64,000 nucleotides of DNA, taken from positions 1 through 64,000 of the forward strand of contig JBBRLS010000005.1 of assembly GCA_038231215.1 (NCBI GenBank), in the 5' to 3' direction. Position numbers and translations under genes: made by a program. Under the pieces are notes generated by a model, which ran no database searches, had not been told where the DNA came from, and saw only the letters and a list, made by a program, of their open reading frames with translations. Below are positions 1-7,158 of the stretch, one piece after another (within the stretch, counting starts at the first letter, position 1; each line of letters begins with the position of its first letter). The DNA comes from Schlegelella_A sp038231215 (lineage in GTDB: Bacteria > Pseudomonadota > Gammaproteobacteria > Burkholderiales > Burkholderiaceae_C).

Positions 1-708
1 ACGAGCGAGATCCGCCAGGTCAACATGGGCTTCAACCGGATGGCGCGCGAGCTGGCCAAGGTCGAGCAGGACCGCGCCGTCATGCTCGCCGGCATCTCGC
101 ACGATCTGCGCACTCCCCTCTCGCGGCTGCGCCTGGAGGCCGAGATGAGCGTGCAGGACGAAGAAGCCAAGGCCAACATGGCGATGGACATCGACCAGCT
201 CGACGCCATCATCGACAAGTTCATGGACTACGCGCGGCCCGGCGAGGTCAAGCTCGTGCCGGTCAACGTCCAGGCGATCGTCGAGCGCGAGGCGGCGGCG
301 TTTCGCGACACCAGCCAGATCCGCATCAGCTCGCGCATCGCCATCGACACGCGCGTCATGGCCGACGACGTCGAGCTCGGCCGCGTCTTCCAGAACCTGT
401 TCGAGAACGCGCGCCGCTACGGCCGCTCGACCGACACCGGCATCGCCCGCGTCGTCGTCAGCTACGCGCTCACGGGACTCTGGGTGATCGTCAGCGTGCG
501 CGACTATGGGCAGGGCGTCGACCCGAAGAAGCTCGACCAGTTGACGACGCCGTTCTTCCGCGGCGACGCGGCGCGCACCGCCGCGACCGGCGCCGGACTC
601 GGCCTGGCGATCGTCGAGAAAGCGGTGCAGCGCATGGGCGGCGCGTTCGAGGTCGCCAACGCGACCGAAGGCGGCCTGGTCGCCCATGTGCGTCTGAAGA
701 AAGGTTGA
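1..708 (+). CDS. envZ: EnvZ-like sensor histidine kinase, C-terminal part (cut by window start)
   Basis: The reading frame is open from base 1, so the N-terminal sensor and membrane part lies outside the window. What remains is the end of a HAMP-type linker, a HisKA phosphoacceptor helix with the H-box SHDLRTPLSRLRL, and an HATPase_c domain with N-box LFENARRYG, G1 box DYGQG and G2 box GAGLGLAIVEK. The stretch EQDRAVMLAGISHDLRTPL closely resembles the EnvZ osmosensor group, which phosphorylates OmpR-type regulators. The partner regulator would be expected upstream, outside the window. The histidine kinase call is certain; the EnvZ assignment is by motif resemblance only. Confidence 0.85.
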   Translation, partial: TSEIRQVNMGFNRMARELAKVEQDRAVMLAGISHDLRTPLSRLRLEAEMSVQDEEAKANMAMDIDQLDAIIDKFMDYARPGEVKLVPVNVQAIVEREAAAFRDTSQIRISSRIAIDTRVMADDVELGRVFQNLFENARRYGRSTDTGIARVVVSYALTGLWVIVSVRDYGQGVDPKKLDQLTTPFFRGDAARTAATGAGLGLAIVEKAVQRMGGAFEVANATEGGLVAHVRLKKG

Positions 709-871
709 CAGCGCCCGATGGCCTGCCCGATGTCGGCCCGGCGCCTCGGGCTGCGGAGAGTTCGAGGCGCAGATGAAGTCGCTGTCGACCGCCAAAGGCA
801 ACGACAAGGCGGCGGCGCAATTGCTGGCGGTCAGCTAGCGGTCCGATCGTCGCGTCTGTTCCGGTCGCAGG
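709..871. other. Intergenic stretch with a possible coding remnant
   Basis: No complete gene is visible here. In the + frame ending with TAG at 836-838, the bases from 761 read FEAQMKSLSTAKGNDKAAA followed by QLLAVS and stop, which looks like the tail of a real protein. It has no start codon or upstream body in that frame. It could be a gene remnant or chance. Confidence 0.2.
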
Positions 872-1213
872 CTAAGCGCGCACGAACAAGCCGCTGCGCA
901 ACAGCGCATCGGCATCGCGCACATCGACCTCTTGCACCGCACCCGGCGCCGTGAAGCGGTATTCGACACCGCTTGCCGGACCGCGAACGGCGACCGGCTG
1001 GCGCTCGACGTAGCGCAGTGCCATGGCACGGCGGGGCGCCCGGGTCGACGGATCCGTGCGGCGGCGCTCAGCGTCGAAGGTCGCTGGCCGACCCGACGTC
1101 GACGACGCCCGGGAAGCCAAGGCCGGGCCGGACAGGCTCGATGGCCACTCCATCGGCTGACGCATCGGCGCTGGGCCGCTGCCCGCCGCCCGGTTCTGTC
1201 CGCAACATCCCAT
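872..1213 (-). CDS. Small conserved-looking protein of unknown function, N-terminal CCGQ motif
   Basis: A 113-aa protein beginning MGCCGQNRAA. Its middle is low-complexity, rich in Ala, Ser and Arg. The C-terminal 50 residues (ALRYVERQPVAVRG to the end) look like a small beta-rich domain with a hydrophobic/charged pattern. A GGGAGA ribosome-binding site lies about 5 bases before the ATG. The gene overlaps the 3' part of the DUF1360 gene by 146 bases in another frame, so the two are probably translationally linked. I do not recognise a function. The N-terminal Cys pair fits the cysteine-rich character of the first gene of the set. Confidence 0.55.
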   Translation of the reverse strand: MGCCGQNRAAGSGPAPMRQPMEWPSSLSGPALASRASSTSGRPATFDAERRRTDPSTRAPRRAMALRYVERQPVAVRGPASGVEYRFTAPGAVQEVDVRDADALLRSGLFVRA

Positions 1214-1547
1214 GGTCTTCTCCCGTCACGTCCGAGTTCAAGGGTCGAATGTCGAGCTGCTCCGCGCGGGCACGCTCGAGCAGGCAGACCGCACCCGACA
1301 GCGCCAGCCACAGCACGACCCGGTCGGCGGTGGAAGTGCCGAGCCACCAGGCGACCGGCGCGGCGACCCAGAGACTCGCGCAGTTGAAGCAGTCCATCGC
1401 CCGGCCGAGCCAGCCGGCGCCGAGCCGGCTGCGCAGCCGCACGACGAGATCGGCCGGCCCGTCCTCGCGCGCCAACAGGTGCGTGAGCCGCCAGGTGGCG
1501 AGGATCGCCACCACCAGCATGGCCCAGAAGGCGGCGTCGCCGGTCAC
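1068..1547 (-). CDS. DUF1360 family membrane protein
   Basis: A 159-aa product if the GTG at 1547 is used; an in-frame ATG at 1520 is the alternative. The N-terminal about 95 residues carry the DUF1360 signature: a hydrophobic helix with ATWRLTHLLAREDGP, a basic amphipathic stretch (VVRLRSRLG), the motif MDCFNCASLWVA, and a second and third hydrophobic helix. Function is not established for the family. The last about 65 residues are hydrophilic and overlap the next gene, so their coding role is less sure. The gene starts 8 bases after the stop of the 794-aa gene, which indicates one transcript. Confidence 0.6.
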   Translation of the reverse strand: MTGDAAFWAMLVVAILATWRLTHLLAREDGPADLVVRLRSRLGAGWLGRAMDCFNCASLWVAAPVAWWLGTSTADRVVLWLALSGAVCLLERARAEQLDIRPLNSDVTGEDHGMLRTEPGGGQRPSADASADGVAIEPVRPGLGFPGVVDVGSASDLRR

Positions 1548-1554
1548 CTCGGGC

Positions 1555-3939
1555 TCAGGGCTTGACGACCGGCAGGTCGTTGCAGATGCACACCGCCCAG
1601 GGCAGCGACCAGGCCGCGTGGCAAGGCGGCGAACTGCTGCGCGTCTTGTCCTGCGCGTAGAGCTGGAAGGTGTAGCCGCAACACGTCTGGCGATCAAGTG
1701 CGAACCCGGCCGGCGGTGCGAACGGCGCGACGAGCGAAGCGGCGCACACGGCATCGAAGATGCGCAGGTCGATGGTCGTGAGCGGGGCAGTCAGCCGCAC
1801 CGGGATCGCCGGCACGGGCGGGCAGCCGGCGACGACAGGCAGCGGCTCGCAGCGCACGCCGGGCTCGCCGACCCGGCTGGTGCCTTTCAGCGGATCGGGT
1901 CCGAAGATCGCGGGCGCCAGCGTCGGCGTGATCGGCACCTGATAACTCGGGCCGCCCTGGCGCGTGATCCACAGGCTGTAGTAGTCGAAGTTGTCGCTCG
2001 GATACGAGGTGTCGGTCTCGTCCACGTATTCGTCGTACGCGATGCCCTGCAACACGGCCGGCCAGGGCGCCGGGCACGGCGCGCCCGGCGGAATGAAGCT
2101 GCCGTCCAGCGTCAGATGCAGGTCGGTGCACGACGGCAAGCCGCGGATTCCGGCGAACGAGACGTGGGTCTCGCTGATCATCGGCTTGTTGTCGAAGAAC
2201 ACGTGCTGCGTGTCGTAGTAGTGCGTGCCGAGGGTGTCGGTCACGTCGAGCAGAAGCGTGTACTTGCCGCTCTGGCAGCGGTGGTGCGGGTCGGGGCAGC
2301 CGCCCGCGTCGGTGACGCCCGAGGGCAGCGAACCGGCGCTCGGGTAGCACGTCGGCTGGAGCTTCCAGAGGTGATGCAGGCCCAGCGAGGGGATGTCGAT
2401 GTTGTCGACCAGCGCGGTCGTCAGGGTCGCATTGACGCCGATCACCTGATTCCACGGCGCGCGCTTCTTCGCCTCGATCGCCGGGTCGGGGTCGGTGTAG
2501 CACACGGGTCCGGACAGCAGCAGCGAGCCGCTGTAGGCCGCCGGGTTGAAGCCGATCTCCATCGGCCCCGGCAGATAGCCGATGCCCCAGCGCAGGTCGA
2601 AGCACTTGATCTTGCGGCCGCTGCAGTCGCCCACGAAGGCGCTTCCGCCCACGCGCACGCAGCAGCCGACCGGCACCACCTCGCCGGTGGCACCCGAGAT
2701 GACCGCGTCGGGATCGAACGGATCGGTCGGGTTGATCGGCGCTTCGGCGACGTGGTCGATCCAGACCATGACCTTGAACAGCGCGAACGACTTGCAGCAG
2801 CAGGTGCGCGCGCCGGCGGTCGAGATCACGCACACCCGCACCTCGAACGAGTCGGGCGCGAGCACGGTGGTCTCAAGCCTGCCGAGCGTGCCCGAGACGA
2901 CCTGCGCCGAGCCGACCGCGCCACCACCCGGGTAGCTGATGCCGATGCTCGACCAGTCGGAGTCGTCGTAGCAGTCCTGGCCCTGAACCTTGCGCCACTG
3001 CAGGACGTAGTGGTCGAACATGCCGCCCGCCGCCGTACCGACGATCTCGAGGCCGACGCCGCCCTGTTCGAGGGGCTTCTCGGGAGCGCAGCCGGTAGGG
3101 GCGGTCAACTCGCAGCGCAAGGGCTGGAAGCATTCGCGCAGGCAGCGGCGATAGAACTTCAGGCAGCGCAAAACGTCGACGAGGCGACGCGCCCGGCCCA
3201 GGCAGCAACCGAAGCGGATTGCGCAGAGGCACCAGCAGCGGCAGAACCAGAAGAACGGCTCCTTGCTGTGCTGCTCGAAAGCCTTGGCGCCGAGCAGGGC
3301 CTGGGCCGCATCGACGGTGAGGAGCCGCTCGAAGATCGCACTCGCATCCTCCTCGCCGCTGTTGCAGTCGACCTTGCCGGTCAGCACTTCCTCGGGCAAC
3401 CCGAGCGGGAAGTCGACCGTGGCTAGCTGATCGGTGAGGAAGGGCCGGTACGCGGCAGCAGCCGCCTTGACGAGGGTCTGGAAGTCGGCCCGCTCGTGCG
3501 CCGTCGGCGGATGGCTGACAGGTGCGCCGATGGCCTGGCGCACGCAGAGCCAGTAGCGATGCAGGTAATAGATGAAGAGCCTGAAGTTGCGCGGCCGCCG
3601 GCACAGGAGCCAGCCGAAGACGATGCAGCAGCGGATGTGCAACAGGCACCAGCGCCAGCGATCGACCGGTCCGAGCAACTCGCGCGCCTCGGCTGGCAGC
3701 AGGCGGACCGCGACCTCTTCGGTGAAGAATCGCTCGAGGATCTGGTTCGTCTGCGCGATCTCGTCCTCGCAGCTCTCGGGATGGGCCTCATCTTCCTTTT
3801 CCAGCGCCTGGGGATCCTTGCTGCGCGCCAACTCTTGCTCGAGGACAGGTTGATACGCGCCGAGAAGCGCCTTGAGCGCGAACTCGAAATCGGGGTCGCG
3901 GTCTTCGGCAGCCGCCGTGACCGGGGTCTTGGTCGCCAT
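1555..3939 (-). CDS. Large cysteine-rich protein with an internal duplication, function unknown
   Basis: A 794-aa product. The ATG at 3939 was chosen because AAAGGAG lies 8-10 bases upstream, although the frame stays open further. Residues about 17-137 and 152-275 are a tandem duplication. Each copy has DF..(A/L)LKA...AY.P.L..QL, then an acidic linker with Cys and a (I/F)ER(F/L) motif, then a dense Cys/Trp/Arg/aromatic block (WCLLHIRCC and FWFCRCWCLC). From residue 285 the protein changes to beta-sandwich-like extracellular-style sequence with a fibronectin-like segment (HYVLQWRKV) and many scattered Cys. There is no signal peptide and no convincing membrane helix outside the Cys/Trp blocks. 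It is probably first in an operon with the two genes that follow. I do not recognise the family. Confidence 0.7.
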   Translation of the reverse strand: MATKTPVTAAAEDRDPDFEFALKALLGAYQPVLEQELARSKDPQALEKEDEAHPESCEDEIAQTNQILERFFTEEVAVRLLPAEARELLGPVDRWRWCLLHIRCCIVFGWLLCRRPRNFRLFIYYLHRYWLCVRQAIGAPVSHPPTAHERADFQTLVKAAAAAYRPFLTDQLATVDFPLGLPEEVLTGKVDCNSGEEDASAIFERLLTVDAAQALLGAKAFEQHSKEPFFWFCRCWCLCAIRFGCCLGRARRLVDVLRCLKFYRRCLRECFQPLRCELTAPTGCAPEKPLEQGGVGLEIVGTAAGGMFDHYVLQWRKVQGQDCYDDSDWSSIGISYPGGGAVGSAQVVSGTLGRLETTVLAPDSFEVRVCVISTAGARTCCCKSFALFKVMVWIDHVAEAPINPTDPFDPDAVISGATGEVVPVGCCVRVGGSAFVGDCSGRKIKCFDLRWGIGYLPGPMEIGFNPAAYSGSLLLSGPVCYTDPDPAIEAKKRAPWNQVIGVNATLTTALVDNIDIPSLGLHHLWKLQPTCYPSAGSLPSGVTDAGGCPDPHHRCQSGKYTLLLDVTDTLGTHYYDTQHVFFDNKPMISETHVSFAGIRGLPSCTDLHLTLDGSFIPPGAPCPAPWPAVLQGIAYDEYVDETDTSYPSDNFDYYSLWITRQGGPSYQVPITPTLAPAIFGPDPLKGTSRVGEPGVRCEPLPVVAGCPPVPAIPVRLTAPLTTIDLRIFDAVCAASLVAPFAPPAGFALDRQTCCGYTFQLYAQDKTRSSSPPCHAAWSLPWAVCICNDLPVVKP

Positions 3940-4303
3940 GAGGATTTCTCCTTTGAGACTGGGCTTGGATCGTGCAGCCGAAATCGACGCCGGGCACCTG
4001 TCAGGTCTTACAGATCCGGAGGGCTCATCGCCGCTGGCGGGCCCGGATTGCGGCGGAGATGGCGGCGATCCGCCCTCCTGGTCTGCACTTGAGTTTCGAC
4101 GCGAATCGTCAGCATCGCCGTCATCGATCGGAGCCAGGCCGAAACACCCTCGTGGACTACCCAGAGCGAGCGGGCCCGTCCCTTGCCACCCGAGGCTTGG
4201 CTCCAAGTTGCGCCGACGGAGACCGTTGGCGCAACTCGAAATGGATGCCCCCTTTCATCCGAAATGCCTTCTTGGGGCAGCAGATCAACAACTCAGGGAC
4301 GCC
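3940..4303. other. 364-base divergent intergenic region
   Basis: This region separates the cysteine-rich set (minus strand) from the RNB ribonuclease gene (plus strand). It holds the ribosome-binding site AAAGGAG for the minus gene at about 3947-3953, a strong hairpin (listed separately), and a weaker inverted repeat TGCCCC (4246-4251) with GGGGCA (4274-4279). I see no good sigma-70 promoter and no gene in it. Confidence 0.5.
4206..4236. other. Long stable stem-loop upstream of the RNB ribonuclease gene
   Basis: AGTTGCGCCGACGG (4206-4219) pairs with CCGTTGGCGCAACT (4223-4236) around the 3-base loop AGA, giving a 14-bp stem whose only flaw is one G-T wobble. No T-run follows on either strand, so it is not a standard intrinsic terminator. 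It could be a structured leader element or a processing site for the gene at 4304. Confidence 0.6.
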
Positions 4304-5776
4304 ATGAACAGCCAGCCAGCGCGCCGCCGCAACGACCTGGTTCGCCTCGCCACCGAGGCGATGACCGAGCGCGGCCTCGAGCCCCAATTTCCGCCGGCCG
4401 TGGCGCAGCAGCTGACGACGATCACCGGCCCCGGCCGCGACACAGGCCCGCAGATCAGCGATCTCACGGCGCTGCCGTGGTGCTCGATCGACAACGACGA
4501 CTCGCTCGACCTCGACCAGCTCACCGCATGCGAGACGCTCGCCGATGGCAGCGTCAGGATCCTCGTGGCGGTGGCCGACGTCGATGCCCTGGTCAGGAAA
4601 GGCTCGGCCATCGACGAGCACGCGAGGGTCAACACCACCTCGGTCTACACCTCGGCCAAGGTCTTTCCGATGCTTCCCGAACGCCTGTCGACCGACCTGA
4701 CGTCGCTGAATCCCGACCAGGACAGGCTCGCCGTCGTCACCGAAGTGACCATTGCGGCCGATGCGTCGGTGGCGCATTCCAGCGTCCGCCGCGCTCGGGT
4801 GTGCAACAAGGCCAAGCTGGCTTATGACTCCGTGGCCGCCTGGATCGACGGCGGCGGCGCCCTGCCCGAGCCGGCGCGAGCGGTGCCGGGCCTGGACGAG
4901 CAGCTGCGCACGCAGGACGCGGTGGCGCAGCGCCTGCGCGCGCGCCGGCAGGCGCAGGGCTCGCTCGAGTTCGAGACCTTCCAGCCTCACGCCGTCTTCG
5001 CCGGCGAGCGGGTGGTCGATATCCGGCAGCAGGAGCAGAACCGGGCGCGGCAGCTGATCCAGGAGCTGATGATCGCCGTCAACGGCTGCGTCGCGCAGTT
5101 CCTGGCCGGCGCCGGCGTCGCGTCGCTGCGCCGCGTCGTGCGCTCGCCCGAGCGCTGGGCGCGCATCGTGGAGGTGGCGCGCCAATACGGTGAGTCCCTG
5201 CCCAGCATGCCCGACGCGGCCGCGCTCGAGGGCTTTCTCGCCCGGCGCCGCAAGGCCGATCCACTGCGATTCCCGGACCTGTCGCTGGTGATCGTCAAGC
5301 TGATGGGCTCGGGCGAGTACGTCGCCGAGCGACCCGGCGGCACCCCGATCGGCCACTTCGGTCTGGCGTTGCGCGACTACACGCACGCCACGGCGCCGAA
5401 CCGGCGCTTCCCGGACCTGATCGCGCTGCGCCTGGTCAAGTCGGTGCTGGCGGGCAGCGCGCCGGCCTACAGCCTGGTCGAGCTGGAGGATCTGGCAGCG
5501 CACTGCAGCCGCCAGGAAGATGCGGCGCAGAAGGTCGAGCGGCGCATGCGCAAGTCGGAGGCGGCGCTACTCCTCGAGTCGCACGTCGGCCAGGAATACG
5601 ACGGCATCGTCACCGGCCGCTCGCCGACAGATACCTGGGTGCGAATCTTCCGGCCGCCGGTGGAAGGCAAGCTCGTGGCGCACGGCGCCGAGCTCGACGT
5701 CGGCCAGCGGATCCGCGTCAAGCTGGTCTCGACCGACGTCGAGCGTGGCTTCATCGACTTCGTCCTGGTGGAATGA
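4304..5776 (+). CDS. RNB-domain (RNase II/R family) 3'-5' exoribonuclease
   Basis: A 490-aa product. The RNB catalytic domain begins near residue 58 with CSIDNDDSLDLDQLT, in which Asp63, Asp69 and Asp71 match the metal-binding acidic cluster of RNase II. The fourth Asp of the classical DD pair is Gln72 here. The conserved NxC/A-centred helices and the YTHATAPNRRFPDL motif (the family's YxHxTSPIRRYxDL) follow around residue 365. A C-terminal OB/S1-like segment (GQEYDGIVTG to the end) would bind RNA. The protein lacks the N-terminal cold-shock domains of RNase R and is shorter than RNase II. The start is the ATG after CAGGGACGCC. It stands alone and is convergent with ispF. Confidence 0.9.
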   Translation: MNSQPARRRNDLVRLATEAMTERGLEPQFPPAVAQQLTTITGPGRDTGPQISDLTALPWCSIDNDDSLDLDQLTACETLADGSVRILVAVADVDALVRKGSAIDEHARVNTTSVYTSAKVFPMLPERLSTDLTSLNPDQDRLAVVTEVTIAADASVAHSSVRRARVCNKAKLAYDSVAAWIDGGGALPEPARAVPGLDEQLRTQDAVAQRLRARRQAQGSLEFETFQPHAVFAGERVVDIRQQEQNRARQLIQELMIAVNGCVAQFLAGAGVASLRRVVRSPERWARIVEVARQYGESLPSMPDAAALEGFLARRRKADPLRFPDLSLVIVKLMGSGEYVAERPGGTPIGHFGLALRDYTHATAPNRRFPDLIALRLVKSVLAGSAPAYSLVELEDLAAHCSRQEDAAQKVERRMRKSEAALLLESHVGQEYDGIVTGRSPTDTWVRIFRPPVEGKLVAHGAELDVGQRIRVKLVSTDVERGFIDFVLVE

Positions 5777-5822
5777 ATCGCCGCCCGCGGCAGGAACGAT
5801 CAGGCGTCGTACTTTTCCGAGC

Positions 5823-5846
5823 GCTGCCCCAACTGCAGAGGGCAGC
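5823..5846. terminator. Hairpin between convergent RNB ribonuclease and ispF genes
   Basis: GCTGCCC (5823-5829) pairs with GGGCAGC (5840-5846) over a 10-base loop. It lies in the 87-base gap between two converging genes, so it may end transcription or protect 3' ends. No clear T-run is present. The adjoining CTCAGGGTGACA resembles the end of the dispersed repeat found further on. Confidence 0.35.
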
Positions 5847-5863
5847 TCCTCAGGGTGACACCC

Positions 5864-6358
5864 TCAGGGCCTCCAGATCATGCAGACCGCGCGCGCTTCA
5901 ATGGCCTTGCTCTCGCCGACCGGGCCCATGCCTTCGGCGGTTTTCGCCTTGACGCTGACCTGATCGATCGCCACGCCGAGGGCGCCGGCGATGCGCTGGC
6001 GCATGGCGACGATGTGCGGCGCGAGTTTGGGTGATTGGGCGATGACGGTCGCATCGACGTTGCCGATATGCCAGCCCGCCGCCAGGACGCGGCGCCCCGC
6101 CTCCGACAGCAGGGCCAACGAATCGGCGCCGCGGTACTGCTCGTCGGTGTCGGGAAAATGATGGCCGATGTCGCCGAGCGCGGCGGCGCCGAACAAGGCG
6201 TCGATGATCGCGTGGCACAAGGCATCGGCGTCGGAGTGCCCGGCGAGGCCATGCGTGTGCGCGATCTCTACGCCGCCGAGCATGAGCTTGCGGCCCGCGA
6301 CGAGCGCGTGCGTGTCCCAGCCTTCGCCGACACGCCAGATCGGGCCGCGCGGCTTCAT
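5864..6358 (-). CDS. ispF: 2-C-methyl-D-erythritol 2,4-cyclodiphosphate synthase
   Basis: A 164-aa enzyme of the MEP isoprenoid pathway that cyclises 4-diphosphocytidyl-methylerythritol 2-phosphate to the cyclic diphosphate with loss of CMP. The metal ligands are visible: Asp15 and His17 in GWDTHAL and His49 in DALCHA. They are followed by the family block FGAAALGDIGHHFPDTD. The C-terminal KAKTAEGMGPVGE motif is also typical. The ATG overlaps the ispD stop codon by ATGA, so translation is coupled and both are made from one transcript. Length and motifs are normal. Confidence 0.97.
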   Translation of the reverse strand: MKPRGPIWRVGEGWDTHALVAGRKLMLGGVEIAHTHGLAGHSDADALCHAIIDALFGAAALGDIGHHFPDTDEQYRGADSLALLSEAGRRVLAAGWHIGNVDATVIAQSPKLAPHIVAMRQRIAGALGVAIDQVSVKAKTAEGMGPVGESKAIEARAVCMIWRP

Positions 6359-7068
6359 GTCCTTCTCGCTTTCAGGATCGCCTCGGCGAGGGCGAAGTCT
6401 TCGGCGTGCGTGACCTTGAGATTCTCCGGCGAGCCGGCAACGAGCCGCGGCGCGAGGCCCATCGCCTCGACGGCGCCGGCCTCGTCGGTCACGTTCGTGC
6501 CGGCACGGGCCAGCGCATCGGCGAGCAGACCGAGGCGAAACATCTGCGGCGTCTGCGCCTGCCAGACGTGAGTGCGCGGCAGCGTCTCGCCCACGCGTCC
6601 TTCGATCTCGCGCTTCAAGGTGTCGGCGACCGGAACGGCGAGCAGGCCGCCGACCGCATCGCCGGCACAGGCGTCGATCAGCCGGTCGATCCACTCGGCA
6701 CGCACCAGGCAGCGCGCGGCGTCGTGGACGAGCACCCAGTCGCCGGCGCGTGCACCGTGTCGAGCCAACTCGGCCAGGCCGGCGGCCACCGTCTCGGCGC
6801 GCGTCGCGCCACCGCAGCGGGCCACCGCGAAGCGGGTCGTCGAGGGCAGCTCGACGCGTCGCTCGAACTCGTCGTCGTCGGGGGCGATGGCGACGACGAC
6901 CAGGCCGATCCGCTCGACCCCGGCCAAGGCCGACAAGGTGTGCCAGACCATGCTCGCGCCGTCGATGGCGACGTACTGTTTGGCGGTATGCGAGCCGGCG
7001 CGCGAGCCCGTGCCGGCGCAGGGCACGAGGGCGAAGCAACGAAGGGCGGAAGACGGGGCGGGTGGCAT
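6355..7068 (-). CDS. ispD: 2-C-methyl-D-erythritol 4-phosphate cytidylyltransferase
   Basis: A 237-aa cytidylyltransferase that adds CMP to methylerythritol phosphate, two steps before IspF. The CTP-binding loop reads VPCAGTGSRAG at residues 15-25, followed by AKQY. The second signature, VHDAARCLV, is also present, as is VAGSPENLKVTHAEDF near the C-terminus. The start at 7068 puts the signature at its usual distance from the N-terminus. The gene is divergent from mfd across about 90 bases. Confidence 0.96.
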   Translation of the reverse strand: MPPAPSSALRCFALVPCAGTGSRAGSHTAKQYVAIDGASMVWHTLSALAGVERIGLVVVAIAPDDDEFERRVELPSTTRFAVARCGGATRAETVAAGLAELARHGARAGDWVLVHDAARCLVRAEWIDRLIDACAGDAVGGLLAVPVADTLKREIEGRVGETLPRTHVWQAQTPQMFRLGLLADALARAGTNVTDEAGAVEAMGLAPRLVAGSPENLKVTHAEDFALAEAILKARRT

Positions 7069-7118
7069 CGACGCTCGCGTGGACAGGCCCTGCAAGGATA
7101 AGCCGAGGGTGCTTTCCG

Positions 7119-7124
7119 TAAAAT
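7119..7124 (+). promoter_or_regulatory. -10 element (TAAAAT) of mfd
   Basis: TAAAAT at 7119-7124 overlaps an upstream in-frame ATG (7123). Transcription starting about 7 bases further would not include that ATG, which favours the ATG at 7159 as the true mfd start. No good -35 hexamer is visible. Confidence 0.4.
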
Positions 7125-7158
7125 GTCGCTCTTTGCCGGCGCGCCGCCTGGCGCTTTC

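Noticed and set aside
973..3426. Long plus-strand open frame of 817 codons opposite the cysteine-rich gene
   Set aside because: It is rich in Arg/Ala/Gly with no recognisable domain and lies opposite a gene with a good ribosome-binding site and ordered motifs. It is a GC-rich antisense shadow.
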